Shown piece after piece: positions 42,951 through 55,803 of a stretch of DNA of 64,000 nucleotides. The notes under the pieces were generated by a model. The model searched no databases. It was not told the DNA's origin and saw nothing but the letters and a program-made list of their open reading frames with translations. The stretch's first letter is position 1. Every line of letters begins with the position of its first letter. The DNA comes from Microdochium bolleyi (Eukaryota; Ascomycota; Sordariomycetes; Xylariales; Microdochiaceae). The stretch is taken from the NCBI GenBank assembly GCA_001566295.1, contig KQ964248.1:2108001-2172000 (forward strand). The letters are read 5' to 3'. Made by a program: the position numbers and the translations under genes.

Positions 42951-45794
42951 ATGGCTTCATCGTTGGTCGTGCCTCCAGCGCCGGCCGAGCAGAGTGACGC
43001 TACTCCTGTCGCTGGCTCTGCCGCCGCACTCGCGCCTCGTCAATTCAAGGCGTCGGACCTGCCCTTGACATCCGCCACGAGGTCCGCCATCGAGAGCCTG
43101 GCGCACAGCTTTAAGAAGAAAGGCGGCTATGACGCGATTCGGAAAGAGGTGTGGGAGAAATTCGAAGCCAGCGTATGTTTTTATCAGAGACGTGTTTGAT
43201 CTTGCAGATTCTGCGCCAGATCGTGGCGTGTCCAAATCACTGACCTGCGCCCTGTGACTCAGGACTACGAAGCACAAATAAAGAAGTCGATCCTCGAAGT
43301 AGCCGAGCGGGAAGTCGAGCTGAACGCTTCACAATACCTGACACTCAACCAACGCAAAGCCGCTGCTCTGATCGATGGCAAGCTCGTCTACGAGGGTATC
43401 TACCAGAACGCCGAGACAGTGATCGGGCAACTCATCGACGACAAGGTCATCGAAGCACGGATTCGACAGCTACGTGCGGCTGAAATTGGCGAGGAAGCCG
43501 CCGAGGAAGAACGACTGCGCGGATCCAAGACCGACGAGGAATATGCAGCGGAATCTACTGCTCGCCTGAACGAACGTGAGCGCGTGCGGCGCGAGCTCAG
43601 GGAAAAGGAAGAGCAGATCCTCGAGGAGAAGCGCAAAATCGAGCGAGAGGAGCAGAAGAAGCGTGACCGAGAGGCAGAGAAGGCCGAGATCAAGCGTAAA
43701 GAGGAGCGCGATGCTCGACGACGCGAACGAGAGAAGAAAGAAGAAGAACGTGAAGAGCAGAGAAAGAAAGAAAGGGAGGAGCGACGCCGCGCTCGTGATG
43801 AAAGAGAGCGCGAGCGAGACAAGGACAGGGACCAGGAACATAGCCGAAGAAACTCAAGATCGAGAGAGAGGTCACGCCGCCGCGACCGGGATCATCACGA
43901 GCGGCACCGAAGCCGGGACCGGAGTCGCCACCGCCACGACAGCAGAGATCGAGCAAGACGCCATGATAGCCGAGATCGACGGCGACGGACCGAACACTCA
44001 CGCGAAGACGAAGGCAGACGCGAAGCAAGCAAGAAACAGCTTACGAAGGAGGATATCGAGCGGCTGGAGCAGGAGGCCTTGGCTGACTTGTTGCGCGAGA
44101 GCACGAAGACTGTCGCCGTGAAGGAACCAGAAGAGGAGGAGGATGGCGACGAGAAGCTCCCGCCCCCGCCTCCTCGTCGGACGAAACCTGCATCAGCTAT
44201 TCAACCTATTCGTCGCGAATCTTCAAAGGCGTCTGAATCTAAGAGGACACCAGCTCTGTTCAAGGCCGAGTCCAAAGACTCGACCAGAGACACTGCAAAA
44301 GAACCGGTGGACAGTCGGACGGTTGCCAAAATCACAAAGCCGGCAGAACCAGTACAGGGCAAGGATACAAAGGCAACAATCACGATCAAGCCTGTGGAGA
44401 GCACGGCAGCTGCAATCAGTCAGCCTGCGAAGCCGCCAGTGAAGACAAACACAGAGGAGGCGACATCAAAAGCACGTAGTCCATCACATCAGCCCAAAAC
44501 AGAACGCAAGGCTCGAAGCACTTCCAGATCTCGTCCCGAGCGTAGGGACCGTAGTCGGTCACGCACACGAGACCTCGAGAGGGATCGCGAGCGAGGTCGA
44601 GACCGCGACCGGGACAGAGATGCGGACCGCGACCGCGATCGCGATCGTGATAGGGACCGCGAAAGAGACCGTGATCATGTCGTGCAGACGGATTGCTACA
44701 GACCGAGTGAGCAAAAGTCACCTGCCCGTACTGCCAAGGACAAAGCAGAACGAAGCCGATCTCGGCCCAGGCCTGATCGCACCGAGCGAAGCAGGTCGCG
44801 TGGGCGCTACAAGCCAGAGACACGAGCACGTAGCAGATCGCGCAGGAGAGATGATCGCGACCAAAGACGGGACCGCAGCCCACGAGAACGCAGAGCCGAG
44901 AGGTCTCGATCACCTCGTCCGAGAGCGGAACGTCGTGATAGGAGCCGCTCCAATGCACGGAGGGGTCGGGACGACCGCGATGACACAAGAACTCGCGACC
45001 GACGAAGCCGCTCGCGGTCGCGCACGAGACGGGTCACGACTACCGAGCTCAACGACGCCGAGACATGGAAGCAAGGAGAGATCAAGAAGCGCGAGCAGGA
45101 AGCCAAGGCTTATTTGGCCGCGCAGCGGGAAGCTCGGGAGAAAGGTCTCCCCATTCCCGGTATCGACGACAAGCGGCCTGTGGATGAGCGGGCCTCGCCG
45201 GATATCAAACGCCGTGCTGGAGAGGAGATCGACCGCTACCGGCCCGGCGAGCGGGAGGCGGATCGTACAGATCGCGACAGAGATAGGGAACGGGACAGGC
45301 GTGCGCCGCCGCCGCAGCGCGATCGTAGCACGGACTCACGCAGAGAGCGCGATCGGGAACGCCGCACCACAACCCAGCGAGATCGGAGCACTGGGTCAAA
45401 GCGGGACGGCGGCGCGCGGCGGGACAGAAGCACCGACTCGAGGCGCGATCGCGACAGAGTTGACCGGCGGGACCGCGACCGTGCTCGGGACGCCGATCGG
45501 GACAGACCTAGAGAAGACCGTCGCGAGCGTCGTCGGAGCCGGTCGCGGACACCTGTCCGGCGGCGTTCCCGTACGAGGTCGCGTGACAGGGATAGTCGGT
45601 CGTATCGTCCCCGGGAACGAGACGATCGTGATCGAGTCAGGGACCGTGACCGGGAGAGGGAAAGAGATCGCAGCCGAGAACGGGACCGGGAACGGCCGGC
45701 CAGACGCGACAGGAGTGCGGATTCTCGACGCGATAGTCGCCATCACCGCCGGGAGAGGAGCCGGAGCCGCAGACGGAGCAGGAGCCCACGGTAG
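42951..45794 (+). CDS. SHG1: COMPASS component Shg1/BOD1-like with long RD/RS-rich tail
   Basis: Exons 42951-43172 and 43263-45794 join in phase 0 across a 90-bp intron (donor GTATGT, acceptor CTCAG), giving 917 residues. The Shg1/BOD1 domain covers about residues 30-130: FKASDLPLTSATRSAIESLA, HSFKKKGGYDAIRKEVWEKF, DYEAQIKKSILEVAEREVEL, LNQRKAAALIDGK. After this come a long Glu/Arg/Lys coiled coil and Arg-Asp, Arg-Glu and Arg-Ser dipeptide tracts to the end (RRERSRSRRRSRSPR). The domain belongs to the Set1/COMPASS histone H3K4 methylation complex; yeast Shg1 is only about 140 residues. The tail resembles splicing and RNA-binding RS domains, but its function is inferred. Biased CGN/GAN codons also leave a second frame open at 44620-46011, treated as a shadow. 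Confidence 0.85.
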
Positions 45795-47900
45795 AACCCG
45801 CGGCCGCTGCCAAGTGCAGCTACCAATGCACCCAACACACTCAGACCACGGACCTCGATCGCTCGGTTGTCGACCTATGCAAGGAGTCAGACATGTGTTC
45901 CACCTTACCCTGCGAGGCGCTCGAGTGGTACCTAGAAACAGTCGCGGAAAGGAGCACGATTGTACATCAACTTCGCCTCGGAGTTACTGGGCGTGCTGCT
46001 TTGAAGGTTGAGCATGACAGATAGTTCACCGACGACGGACAAGGACTCTGTAATAACAATGGTACCATAATAATGAGGGGTGGCCACTTCTCACAAGCTA
46101 TCAACTTGACAGCTCCTGAATCTCATCTTGGCCTATTTAAAATTGTACGCAATCTCCAAGTATGGGAAGTCTTTCCGCAGGTCCTGTCGCATGCCGAAGC
46201 TATTCCTGCATCCGTAAAGTTGACCTGTCTTTTGGAATGTGAATCGTTGGCTGGGCGCGCTAGCTGATTGCCAGGACAATCCAGCTCACTCTCAACGGTG
46301 CGGGGAACGACGCATGTCCGAGGGCACGCACGGCTGTACCGGAGGGTGATGAGGTCATCGGCAGGTACAGTATCCAGCTGGGCCAGTGCTCTGGACTGAA
46401 CTATTGTTGTGCCGCTCATGGTCGAGAACTCTGGCATCTCTACTGTAGCAGCAGGGCATGAAACGCGTATGGGATCGTGCTCGAGATACCTACCTTCCAG
46501 GCCAGCTAGGCTCCGCTCTCTGCGAATGTGCCATGATAAGCAGAGCTGGGACCTGACTCTGTCTTCGGCTGCCTGTTACAAGGGCAAGGACATCAAGACA
46601 CAAAAGCGGATCCGGGGCAGAAGGAAGCCGGGAGCCGGGGGGCGCTGGGCAATGCCAATGCAAGCAAGTTGCTCCAAAATGTACCACGCCATCTTGCAAG
46701 GTTTCAATCCCTTGAGGCGCCGTGTCGACGGCAGCCAAAAGGCCGACCCAGACCTTAGGGGGTGTTTGTTGTTCAAGGGCGGTCCTCTAGGAAGCTGGCC
46801 ACCAGCCAGCCCAAGCAGCCTGAGGGCCTCGAGTGCCGTAGCGGATGGCCCTGCTGAACAGGCGCCGTCTGTGGCAGGTTGGCACGTGTGCTTGCGTGCG
46901 TCAGTATCAGGCAGACCCTGCATGCGGCCGTGCGAGCAGCTTGGGCTTCTGGAACGACGAGAGGATGCCGCCAAGGGCTGCACAGCACAGACAATAAGGG
47001 ACTCTGGGAGAATCTGGAAGATTCGGATATGCCGATGCTGGCTGAACAGCAGCAGCCAAGGCAAAGCAGCAGGCAAGGCAAAGCAGCCTGCCAATGTAGG
47101 AGTGGCAGCCAGAAGCAACCAGGCGAGCGGCCCCTGCTGGCGATCCAGGCTGGCGTCGTCGGCGAGGCACTCCGTTGGCAGGCTTGGGATGGTGCAGTGC
47201 CAGGTCAGCCGGGTCAGCAGGGAGAGTGGCAAGCCCAGACCGCGACCAGCTCAGCTCGACACACAGAGAGCGTCAGTTGGCGGCTCTCCGTCTCCACACC
47301 GTGCACGTCCACCCTGCCGACCTGCCCGGCGCCCGCCTTGCCTCTCTCCGTTGCCTTGCTCCCTCTGCTGCGTGCTCTGCCGCTGCGAGACTGGTCTCTC
47401 CATCTTGGTCTCACCCACTCTCCACACATCCGCGTGGGCTCGGCCAGGTGCTCAGCCAACCAACTCCCACCCATCGCTGCCTCTCGCCTCGTCTCCTGCG
47501 GTCGCACCGCATCGCACCCTGCTCCACGCCACGCCTCGTCTTTGTCTTCTTTGCATCCGCTTCGTTTCTTCCCATCCGGTCCGTCTTCGCGTCCCACGGT
47601 CTGCAACATCGTTTCAAAAGCCCAGCGCGCCCGCCGCCACTCCGCCGCCGCCGAGACGACAACACCCAAGCCTCATGCGAGAGGTGCGACGGTGACGGAA
47701 ACGTCCCAGCACCTCCGGCCCACCGCCGCCCGCGCTGCCCACATCCGCTGCTGTCCGGTCACAGCCCACCGCTTCTGTTCGCCATCTTTCCACGTCTTCC
47801 CAGCCTGTCGCCGCGCGTCATAGCCATACTTTCTTATCGCACTCCGAGTCGTGCCGCCAGCTGTCGGTGCTAGAGCACGCCGCAGGCACACGCCGCAGCC
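45795..47900. other. intergenic, SSH4 upstream region
   Basis: About 2.1 kb. The right half (about 46.9-47.9 kb) is strongly C/T-rich on the plus strand and stays open in several frames, typical of a pyrimidine-rich promoter or long 5' leader rather than coding DNA. No gene supported. Confidence 0.5.
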
Positions 47901-49527
47901 ATGCTGCCCGACAACATGAACAGCGTCATCATCGGCCTCCTCTCCTCCTTCGGGTCGGCCATCATCATCGCCCTCATTTTCCTTGTCATCTACTTCTTTC
48001 GATATACGTCTTCTGGCCGCATCTTCCTCGACCGCATCGGTCGCCCCGGCGAATATGACGACGAGCAGGCTTTCCTCCGCGAGGAGGCCGAGGCTCTGGA
48101 GACCATGGACGATCTCCAGAGGACCGAATATCTACGAGCAAAGGGTATGTTTGTCCCATCTCCTTGATCCTGCCAATCACAGCGCTTTGACACCTGCCTT
48201 TGACCCTACCCCTTCGCTGACACATTTCGCCACTCCTAGCTTTCATCCAGGGAAACCCACCCGAGTCGGTGCAAACGGACATCTCGCTGTCGCAATATCT
48301 AGCCATCCAGGAGAAGGGTGTATCAGCTTGGCAGTTTGAGCCCGAGCTGGAGATCGCCAATTGCTTCGTCGAAGCGCGGACAGAAATCGAATTCTTTGAT
48401 TCTGAGTGTACTGTCATGAGCAACCTGCCGGTTCCCAAGCAGAACGAGGTCTACTATTGGGAAGCCAAGATCTACGACAAGCCTGAGAACACCCTTCTGA
48501 GCATCGGCATGTCCACGAAGCCGTATCCTCTGTTCCGACTGCCTGGTACGTACCTTGGATCTGCTCCAAATTGGCATGGCGAGATCATTTGGCTAACCAC
48601 AATGCACGCTCAGGATTCCACAAATACTCTATTGCGTACACATCTACTGGCCACCGACGATACAACCAGCCATTCAACGGGACTCCTTATGGCCCGCCTC
48701 TCGTGCAGGGCGATGTCATTGGTGTTGGTTATCGCCCGCGCACCGGGTCGATCTTCTTCACCCGCAATGGCAAACGCATGGAAGACATCTGCCAGGGGTT
48801 GAAGTCACAGAACTGGTTCCCTTCAGTTGGTGCCAACGGTCCTTGCATAGTGCACGTGAACTTTGGGCAGGCTGGTTTCGTCTTCTTGGAAGCGAACGTC
48901 AAGAAGTGGGGCCTTGCGCCCATGACTGGCAGCCTCGCTCCACCACCACCATATGGTAGTGAGCAAGGCAGCATTCTGCTGGAGACTGGTCGGCGAAAGG
49001 ACGAGTACACTCCTGGCTCGCCAGCTCGAGGACACAGTTACACAAATTCCCTCCAGACGTATACTGGCCGTGGGCCAATTTTGGACCTAGGTCACTCGCG
49101 TACCAGGAGTGGTAACTTCAGAGTACTTCCGCCCACCAGCCCAGGCCCTCAAAGGAGTCCTACTGATATCTCCCTGGCGCAGCTGGTCCCCACAGACGAA
49201 CCTGGCGAGGCTAGTGGTAGCAATGCGCCTGGGGACCACGTGGTGGATGTGACGGGTCTTGGACTGCACGATGCGGCACATCCCCCACCGGAGTACACCA
49301 GTCCGAACCATTCGGACGAGAATGACTCCGGCAGCAGCTCCGACAGCGACGATGTTCCGTTGATGAGGCCTGGTCGAAGCCGTGGTGTATCTGCGGCTAC
49401 ATTGCGGCCGAACAACCCGCCTATTCCCAGCTATAGCGATGCCGTTCGCCAAGGCGCTGGTAGAGACAGGAGCCGTAGCGACACGAGCGCGATGGCTCCC
49501 CGAACGAGCGGACACAGTCGTCGCTGA
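47901..49527 (+). CDS. SSH4: SPRY-domain Rsp5 ligase adaptor Ssh4/Ear1-like
   Basis: Exons 47901-48144, 48240-48545 and 48614-49527 (introns of 95 and 68 bp) encode 487 residues. A single membrane segment near residues 8-32 (IIGLLSSFGSAIIIALIFLV) anchors the protein. The SPRY domain covers about residues 105-275 (FEPELEIANCFVEARTEIEF, NEVYYWEAKIYDKPENTLLS, GFHKYSIAYTSTGHRRYNQP, VIGVGYRPRTGSIFFTRNGK). Two PY motifs for WW domains occur: PPPPY (about 293-297) and PPPEY (about 407-411). In yeast, Ssh4 and Ear1 recruit the Nedd4-type ligase Rsp5 to cargo at endosomes and vacuole; membrane anchor, SPRY and PY motifs together support the same role. The Ser/Asp tail looks disordered. The first conserved exon begins MLPDNMNSV. 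Confidence 0.93.
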
Positions 49528-50452
49528 AGGTGCATAGGCACTGGACCTAGTTGCTGCGCTAAACGTCACTTTACATTGGGATTCGGAGTTTGGAGCATGT
49601 TCTACGACATTCATTCATTGGGGCGGTTGGCCTGTTTTGTTTTTTTGGATAGCGGGTGCATTAGTGGTGCACGCGACGTACTTGGGGACCGCGGACATAA
49701 CTCGATGGCACGACGCAAGCAATGCCTGGTTGATCAGGTACAGTTGGAGCGGGTGTCAACAGGATCTCCCTTCCGGCCAGACGCCACCGGTGTGTATACT
49801 TTGCCCGCGTGCCGACCGTTGGCATGCGTGCAGTCGCCATGTGCAACAATCAGGCTTAACACAACACATATGATACCACTCGCTTGATTATACATTGCAA
49901 GCAGATGCTATGAAGAATAGAGATATCCCCCTTCTTTTGTCAATTCTTCTGCTGTTGAGGCTGAGTTATCGTGCCGTGGCCTTGATGTTCTAAGCAAAGC
50001 TCGACAAACCAAACTGCGCGAGGAAATGACTTCGCCGTGTGCGTGAGGAGATCCGCGTTCGAAACAAGACAAGACCGCTGGTTGTTGTCCGTCGCGCAGC
50101 GCTGGCGAAGCACGTCTCCACCAGGGACCTCGCGAGTTCATATTTCTCAGTCAGAAATGGGACCTGACAACCACTTGTCAAACCAATGGTATTATTCTTT
50201 TGCTCTATTTTTTGCCCCGAATAGATCTATCCGTCAAGATGCCACGCTTGCATCATGCCTCTCATCGAGTGCGCGCGATGCGGACGATGCTATGTTGCAA
50301 ATGCGGTGGTCGTCTTCATGCCACCCCATGGGCCTCGATCCCTTGCCGGCCCGCCGTTGTCATTATCGTCATCATATTCGTGTTTATCCCCCCGTTTCCC
50401 CGCATCTGCTACCACCTTTCCTTTGACATCTTTGAAGAATGCAGCAGGCAAC
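49528..50452. other. intergenic between convergent genes
   Basis: About 925 bp between the SSH4 and ERG20 stops. Nothing recognised. Confidence 0.5.
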
Positions 50453-51575
50453 TTACTTGCTGCGCTTGTAGATCTTGGCGAGGAAGGCCTCGAAGATGGA
50501 GCTCTTGAGCCCCTCGCTCTCGTCGATGCTGGCAATCTTCTCGCGCAGCTGAGAGACGGCCTTCTCCTCGTAGTCCTGGTACAGGGTCTCGAGCTGCATC
50601 TCGTTGTAGAGCTTCTTGATCTCGGCCTCGTGCGCCGAGTCCTTGCGGCCGTAGTGCTCGTCGAGGACCTTGCGCTGCTCGGGCGTGGCGATCTTGATGG
50701 CCTGGTTGACGAGCCAAGAGCACTTGTTGTCCATAATGTCGGTGCCGATCTTGCCGATGTGCTCGGGCAGGCCGAAGTTGTCGAGGTAGTCGTCCTGAAT
50801 TTGGAAGTACTCGCCCATCGGGATAAGGATGGACTCGGCGATGGCGAGGTTCTTGGGCGTCGCGATGTTGAGCATGTGCAGGGCGAGGGCGACGGGGAGG
50901 TAGAAGCTATAGTAGGCCGTCTTGTAGATGACGATAAAGGTGTACTTCTCGAGGGAGAAGTTGTCGAGGTTGACGACGTCCTCGGGCGCGGTAATCAAGT
51001 CGCACAGCTGGCCGAGCTCGGTCTGGTAGGTGGTCTCGTGGAAGAGCTCGATAATGTCGACGTACGCCGGGTGGGATTTGAAGTGCTTCTTGAGGAGCTG
51101 GTAGATGGCCGACTCGAGGAGGAAGGCGTCGTTGATCGCGATCATGCCGACGCCGTCGTGGCGGTACCAACAGGGCTTGCCGCGGCGGGTGATGCTGCCG
51201 TCCATGATGTCGTCAGAGACGAGGAAGAAAGCCTGCAGCAGCTCAATCATCCAGCCCAGGGTCGAGGCCTGGAAGTACTCCTGCTCGGAAAGGGGGCGGC
51301 CGAGAAGGAGGGACACCGAGTCCGGGACGGACATGCCGCGGTTGCATTTTCCGCCAAGCGTGTTGACCTGGAGGGACTGTGGAGTTGTGAAGATGCTCAG
51401 GTTAGTCTTCCGGGCGTGTGGACGATCAGTCGTTGTTCAGGCGGTGCCGGCTCACCTTTGTGTACCAGTCGAGCTGCTCCTTGGGCAGGTTGTACTTCTT
51501 GGCCCACTCGATGAGGTCCTGCTCCAGCTTGGGGAACACGGACTCGAACTCCTGGAGTGTTGTCTGTTGGGCCAT
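50453..51575 (-). CDS. ERG20: farnesyl diphosphate synthase
   Basis: Exons 51456-51575 and 50453-51376 join in phase 0 across a 79-bp intron (donor GTGAGC, acceptor CACAG), giving 347 residues. Start [20 protein letters not shown]. The trans-prenyltransferase signatures are complete: [14 protein letters not shown] (pyrophosphate binding), the first Asp-rich motif DDIMD at about 95-99, the second DDYLD at about 235-239, and a basic C-terminus AKIYKRSK. The enzyme condenses DMAPP/GPP with IPP to farnesyl diphosphate for sterols, dolichol, ubiquinone and prenylation. Phenylalanines just before the first Asp-rich motif ([11 protein letters not shown]) fit a product stop at C15. Strong C-ending codon bias suggests high expression. 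It is divergent from CDC23. Confidence 0.97.
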
Positions 51576-52554
51576 GGTTGCGGTTTGTTGCGAGTGTTGT
51601 CGTCGTCGATGCAGGAGAGTGGAAGGAAGGTGAGCAAGTGACGGGGAAGAGCTGACCCCGGGAGGTTGTGGCAGGCACGGAGGAAGCAGCCGGCGGAAAT
51701 TGGATCGGAACTGGCGAGACGGGTCGGCCAGGAGCAACAGGCACGACGACGAGACCGCTCTTTGCCGGGCTACTGAAATTAGTGCCCGTGGAGGAGGCCC
51801 CTGGTGGTTGTGGAGGGGCAGCGATGGCGGTGGTGGAGGGCTCGGAGGGGTCGGGCACTGCACCTGCAACGGCTTTGGGGGTTCTGCGGCCAGGGTCGCA
51901 GGGGTCCAAGCGAATGACTTGACAAAAGTGTCACTTACCGTAAGGTACTTAAACCTGATGTAGCAGCCAAGACACAACTGGTCTCCGTCACAAGTCTTGC
52001 TGTTGACCGTCTTGGTGCATCACATGTATCTCCGGGACCGCAGTCCTGACCGCCGGGGGTTTGGGCGAAGACTGAGGTGCATTGTGTGGTCTGCCGAAGA
52101 TGCTAGTCTGCGAAATATTGACACCATTGCGTAGCCACATAACGAAGCCAAGTCCAGCTTGGCAGGACTCGAGTAGGAAGCCCATTGTCCAACAAGGAGC
52201 GTCCCAAACTTAGCCCCGGACAAAGACCTTGAGGGCAGCCCGGGGTGTGCCTCCCGAGCTTCGAAGATTTTGGCAGGGGCTGTTGCCCCACCTCGAGCTG
52301 TCAACCATGGCACGTCAAGTCGCGATTGTCGACGGGCGGGGCGCGTCTTCCACAGCTCCGACTACTGTACTCGATCATGAAAGTACACGACTACGACCGG
52401 ACGCTCTGCTACCTCGATACAGCTCCAACACTCCCTGGCAACGGACGCAGTATACACGAATCACCTATAAACCCTAGCTGCCCTGGTCGGAACCGGGCAC
52501 GCGCCCACACGAGAGCCCTCTACACATGACGACACAGCTACCCGCTTCATAGCT
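51576..52554. promoter_or_regulatory. divergent promoter, ERG20 and CDC23
   Basis: About 980 bp between divergent starts. The ERG20 side is C/T-rich in its own direction, as in a highly expressed fungal leader. No specific element assigned. Confidence 0.45.
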
Positions 52555-54771
52555 ATGGCACTCAATCCGCGCGAGCAGGCACAGCTGCGAAGTGCTTTGC
52601 AGGAAGCTGTAGTCAAGTGCTCGGAGCGTTGTCTCTATCAATCCTCAAAATGGTACGACCAGTCCCCTTTCCCGCTACATTGTACGCGCTGTGACCAATG
52701 CTGACAACACTCTGTCCAGGGCAGCTGAACTGCTCAATGCCATTCCAGAGCCAGAGATGTCGTTGGACGACCCTGAGATATCTAACTTGCCAAGTGCCCA
52801 CACTTCTGCAGCTTTCGGGCCCAACAGCGATCCAGACGAGGCTCTGCTCGAGGCACAGGAGATCAACAAATTTCTCTTGGCTAAGTCTCTCTTCGACTGC
52901 CGAGAATACGATCGCTGCGCCGCCATTTTCCTTCCAGACTCAACACTAGCTGGCGTAGTGGCCTCACGGGAACCAAATGCCACGCCCAAAACCAAGGGCA
53001 AGGGAAAAGAGACAACTGCAAGCACCAAGAGTGGTCCAGCTCCACAGCTGCCACGCTTGAGTCAGCGCAGCCTGTTTCTTGCGCTATACGCGAAGATGCT
53101 TGCAGGCGAGAAGCGGAAGGACGAGGACGCAGAAATGGTGATGGGTCCTCAGGACCTCGGGACGTGCGCCAATAAACAGTTGCTGACTGTCAGCCGGTAC
53201 CTGGGCGCCTGGTTTGACGAGCACAAGTCTGAAGAAGGCGAGGACACTGACAGCCAGGGTTGGTTGGAATATCTGTGAGTCGTGTGGTATGGTTTCCGTG
53301 AAGCAGTGGCACACCAACTTATCATCGTGTGCAGGTACGGTATGGTCCTGGCCAAGGAGAAGAACGAGGAACTGGCTATGTACTGGTTGGTTCGGAGTGT
53401 CCACCTCTTCCCCATGAATTGGGGCTGCTGGCAGGAGATGACCGCTCTGATATCCAGGGTAGAAGACGTAGGTCATTATTCAGCACACATCCTCGCCATA
53501 AATCTCTCTAACCTTGCCTCCAGTTGACACGGATCATGCCTCGCCTTCCACAAAATATCGTCTCCTTCATGTTCCACATCAACACATCGCTCGAGCTGTA
53601 CCAGCATGACGCAACCCTGGCCACGTCTCTCGAGCAACTGCTCGGCATCTTCCCAACGTCCTCGTTCCTGATGACCTGCGACGCGCTCCTTTCTTATCAC
53701 GCCAAGGACCTAGTAGCCGCTGAACAGAGCTTCAGCCGGCTTTTGTCTATGCATCCGCACCGCCTCGACTCTCTCGACCACTACTCCAACATCCTGTATG
53801 TGATGAACCTGCGGCCCAAGCTGGCTTTTCTGGCGCATCTGTGCAGCAGTGTGGACAAGTTCCGGCCAGAATCCTGCGTGGTTGTCGGGAATTACTACTC
53901 GCTGCTTTCGCTTCACGAGAAAGCTGTACAGTACTTCAGACGTGCCCTGACCCTCGATCGGTCCTGTTTGTCTGCCTGGACGCTGATGGGCCACGAATAT
54001 GTCGAGCTGAAGAACACGCATGCTGCTATTGAGTCCTATCGCAGAGCGGTCGATGTGAACCGGCGCGATTACCGAGCATGGTACGGCCTGGGACAGACCT
54101 ACGAGGTATTAGAGATGCACACATATGCCCTCTGGTACTACAAGAAAGCCGCAGGTCTGCGTCCCTGGGACGGCAAGATGTGGATGGCTGTTGGTTCTTG
54201 CCTGCAGCGAATGAACAGGAACCAGGATGGTATCAAAGCTCTGAAGCGGGCCCTGATGGCTGACAGCTACTATGAGACGGGGAGTAGCTTCGGCAGTGGC
54301 GGCGGCGGAGGGAGCATGCGTGGTGCACACATGGACCCGGAGATTTTGCTACAGATCGCCAGCATGTACGATGGTATGGGCGATGAAGAGCAGGCCAAGA
54401 CCTACATGGTCATGTGCGTGCAGCAGGAAGACGGCGGTGCTGGCGATGGACCGAATGAGAACATTGCTATTCACAATGACTCGCCAGGTCCTGGCTCAGA
54501 CGACGGCCGGGTTGACAGTGGAGGAGGTCGAGCGACCGGCGGCGATGGCACCGGTGTCACTGCTGCGACGAGCAAGGCTAGGATGTGGCTTGCCAAACAC
54601 GCAATGCGTACAGAGGACTATGCGACTGCCAACCGGCTGGCCAACGAGCTGTGCCAGGACGGTGTCGAGGTGGAGGAGGCCAAGGCGCTCATTCGTGAGG
54701 TGCGGTCGAGGATGGACGCAGTGGGAATGAGTGAGGGCTCTGTCCGGCGGGACACTTTCGGTCCCGACTAA
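52555..54771 (+). CDS. CDC23: anaphase-promoting complex subunit 8 (Cdc23)
   Basis: Exons 52555-52652, 52720-53274, 53335-53467 and 53524-54771 (introns of 67, 60 and 56 bp) encode 677 residues. The TPR superhelix is clear: LLNAIPEPE near the start, FDCREYDRCAAIFL, then FLMTCDALLSYHAKDLVAAE, ALTLDRSCLSAWTLMGHEYV, AVDVNRRDYRAWYGLGQTYE and ALWYYKKAAGLRPWDGKMWM. These match APC8/Cdc23, a scaffold TPR subunit of the anaphase-promoting ubiquitin ligase that contacts the activator. The conserved block LYGMVLAKEKN confirms the second splice. Two Gly/Asp-rich inserts (about residues 520-530 and 565-600) look like lineage-specific disordered loops. The ATG at 52555 gives the conserved N-terminal helix. 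Confidence 0.95.
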
Positions 54772-55775
54772 GCATCCACACTCGACCTGGGGTGTTGATG
54801 ATTGCTTTGAACAGGAAGTTGCATAGCGTAGGCGTTCTAGGTATCTGGCAACGACAAACAAGAGCGACTTTGCTACATGGAAAATGGAGAATGGCGCTTC
54901 TTATTCTCATGACTCTTTGTCTCTTGATCTTATGGCTCTTTGGCCGGGAAACAAGTTCGGGACCACTACTTGTTGCTGGTTGCTGGCGGTCCCGGTGTCC
55001 GTGTATATGTATACATCCCGTATATCTTATATACATACTATATCGGAGCAGAAATCCCGACATGACATATTCGGAGCCGTCGTCGTCGTCTTCGTCGTCG
55101 TCTTCGTCGTCCTAGTTGTGACAACACGGGGGGAATATTGATATGTGCAAGGCTCTGTTTGACTCATAGTATGTCGTGGGAGGGTATGTTCTATTGAGTC
55201 AACAGAGCCACATTCTGTTGTCCATCATATACACACACGACGGCAAATCAGTTATCAAGACGGCCGGCGGAAACTAAAGTGTGAAATGCGCCCTTCCCTG
55301 GTCCGAGGGATTCCGAGATTAATGAGTCGCTGATGCGCCTGGCCTTACATACAGGACATTCTATGCATGTCAATTCCTGGTCGAGAATGTCACATGAGTA
55401 GCCTTAACATTTTTCGTCTCAGTTTGGAGCTTCGGGGTGCGTATCTGGTTTTCAAGGTATCAGCCTCCCGGATGCACTCCATAAGTAAATCCCGCGGTAT
55501 GTAGTCCTATCTGTTTGCTTGCCAAGTGAGAAACGCTAGACCGAGATTTTGAACAGGAATTGAAATGGGGAGGTCGTAGAACCTCTGGTCTTTGCAGCCT
55601 TGGGAACAAATTACTGGGGACTCGTCATTTCGACTAGAAAGGAGCATGGTTCCGATGGCAAGGGAGTGTGCGATATCATGAATGCAAGGATCCCAGCGTG
55701 CCGAAAGACCTAGAGGGCAGCCCGACTCAGGCCGCGGCATGCATACGGCATGCTCGCTCGCCCTGCCAAAACCAC

Positions 55776-55803
55776 TGGTGGTGGTGGTGGTGGTGGTGGT
55801 GGT
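55776..55803. repeat. (TGG)n microsatellite followed by (CTG)n
   Basis: About nine TGG units, then CTG units, then CCACCAC, which could pair with the TGG run. Confidence 0.85.

Noticed and set aside
44620..46011. 463-codon plus-strand frame overlapping SHG1
   Set aside because: It lies in another frame over Arg-Asp/Arg-Glu repeats, where biased codons avoid stops. It has no family feature and no upstream exon.
46409..47823. Overlapping plus-strand frames of 428 and 314 codons before SSH4
   Set aside because: C/T-rich DNA open in several frames at once, Pro/Ser/Arg/Cys composition, no domain, and located where the SSH4 leader should be.
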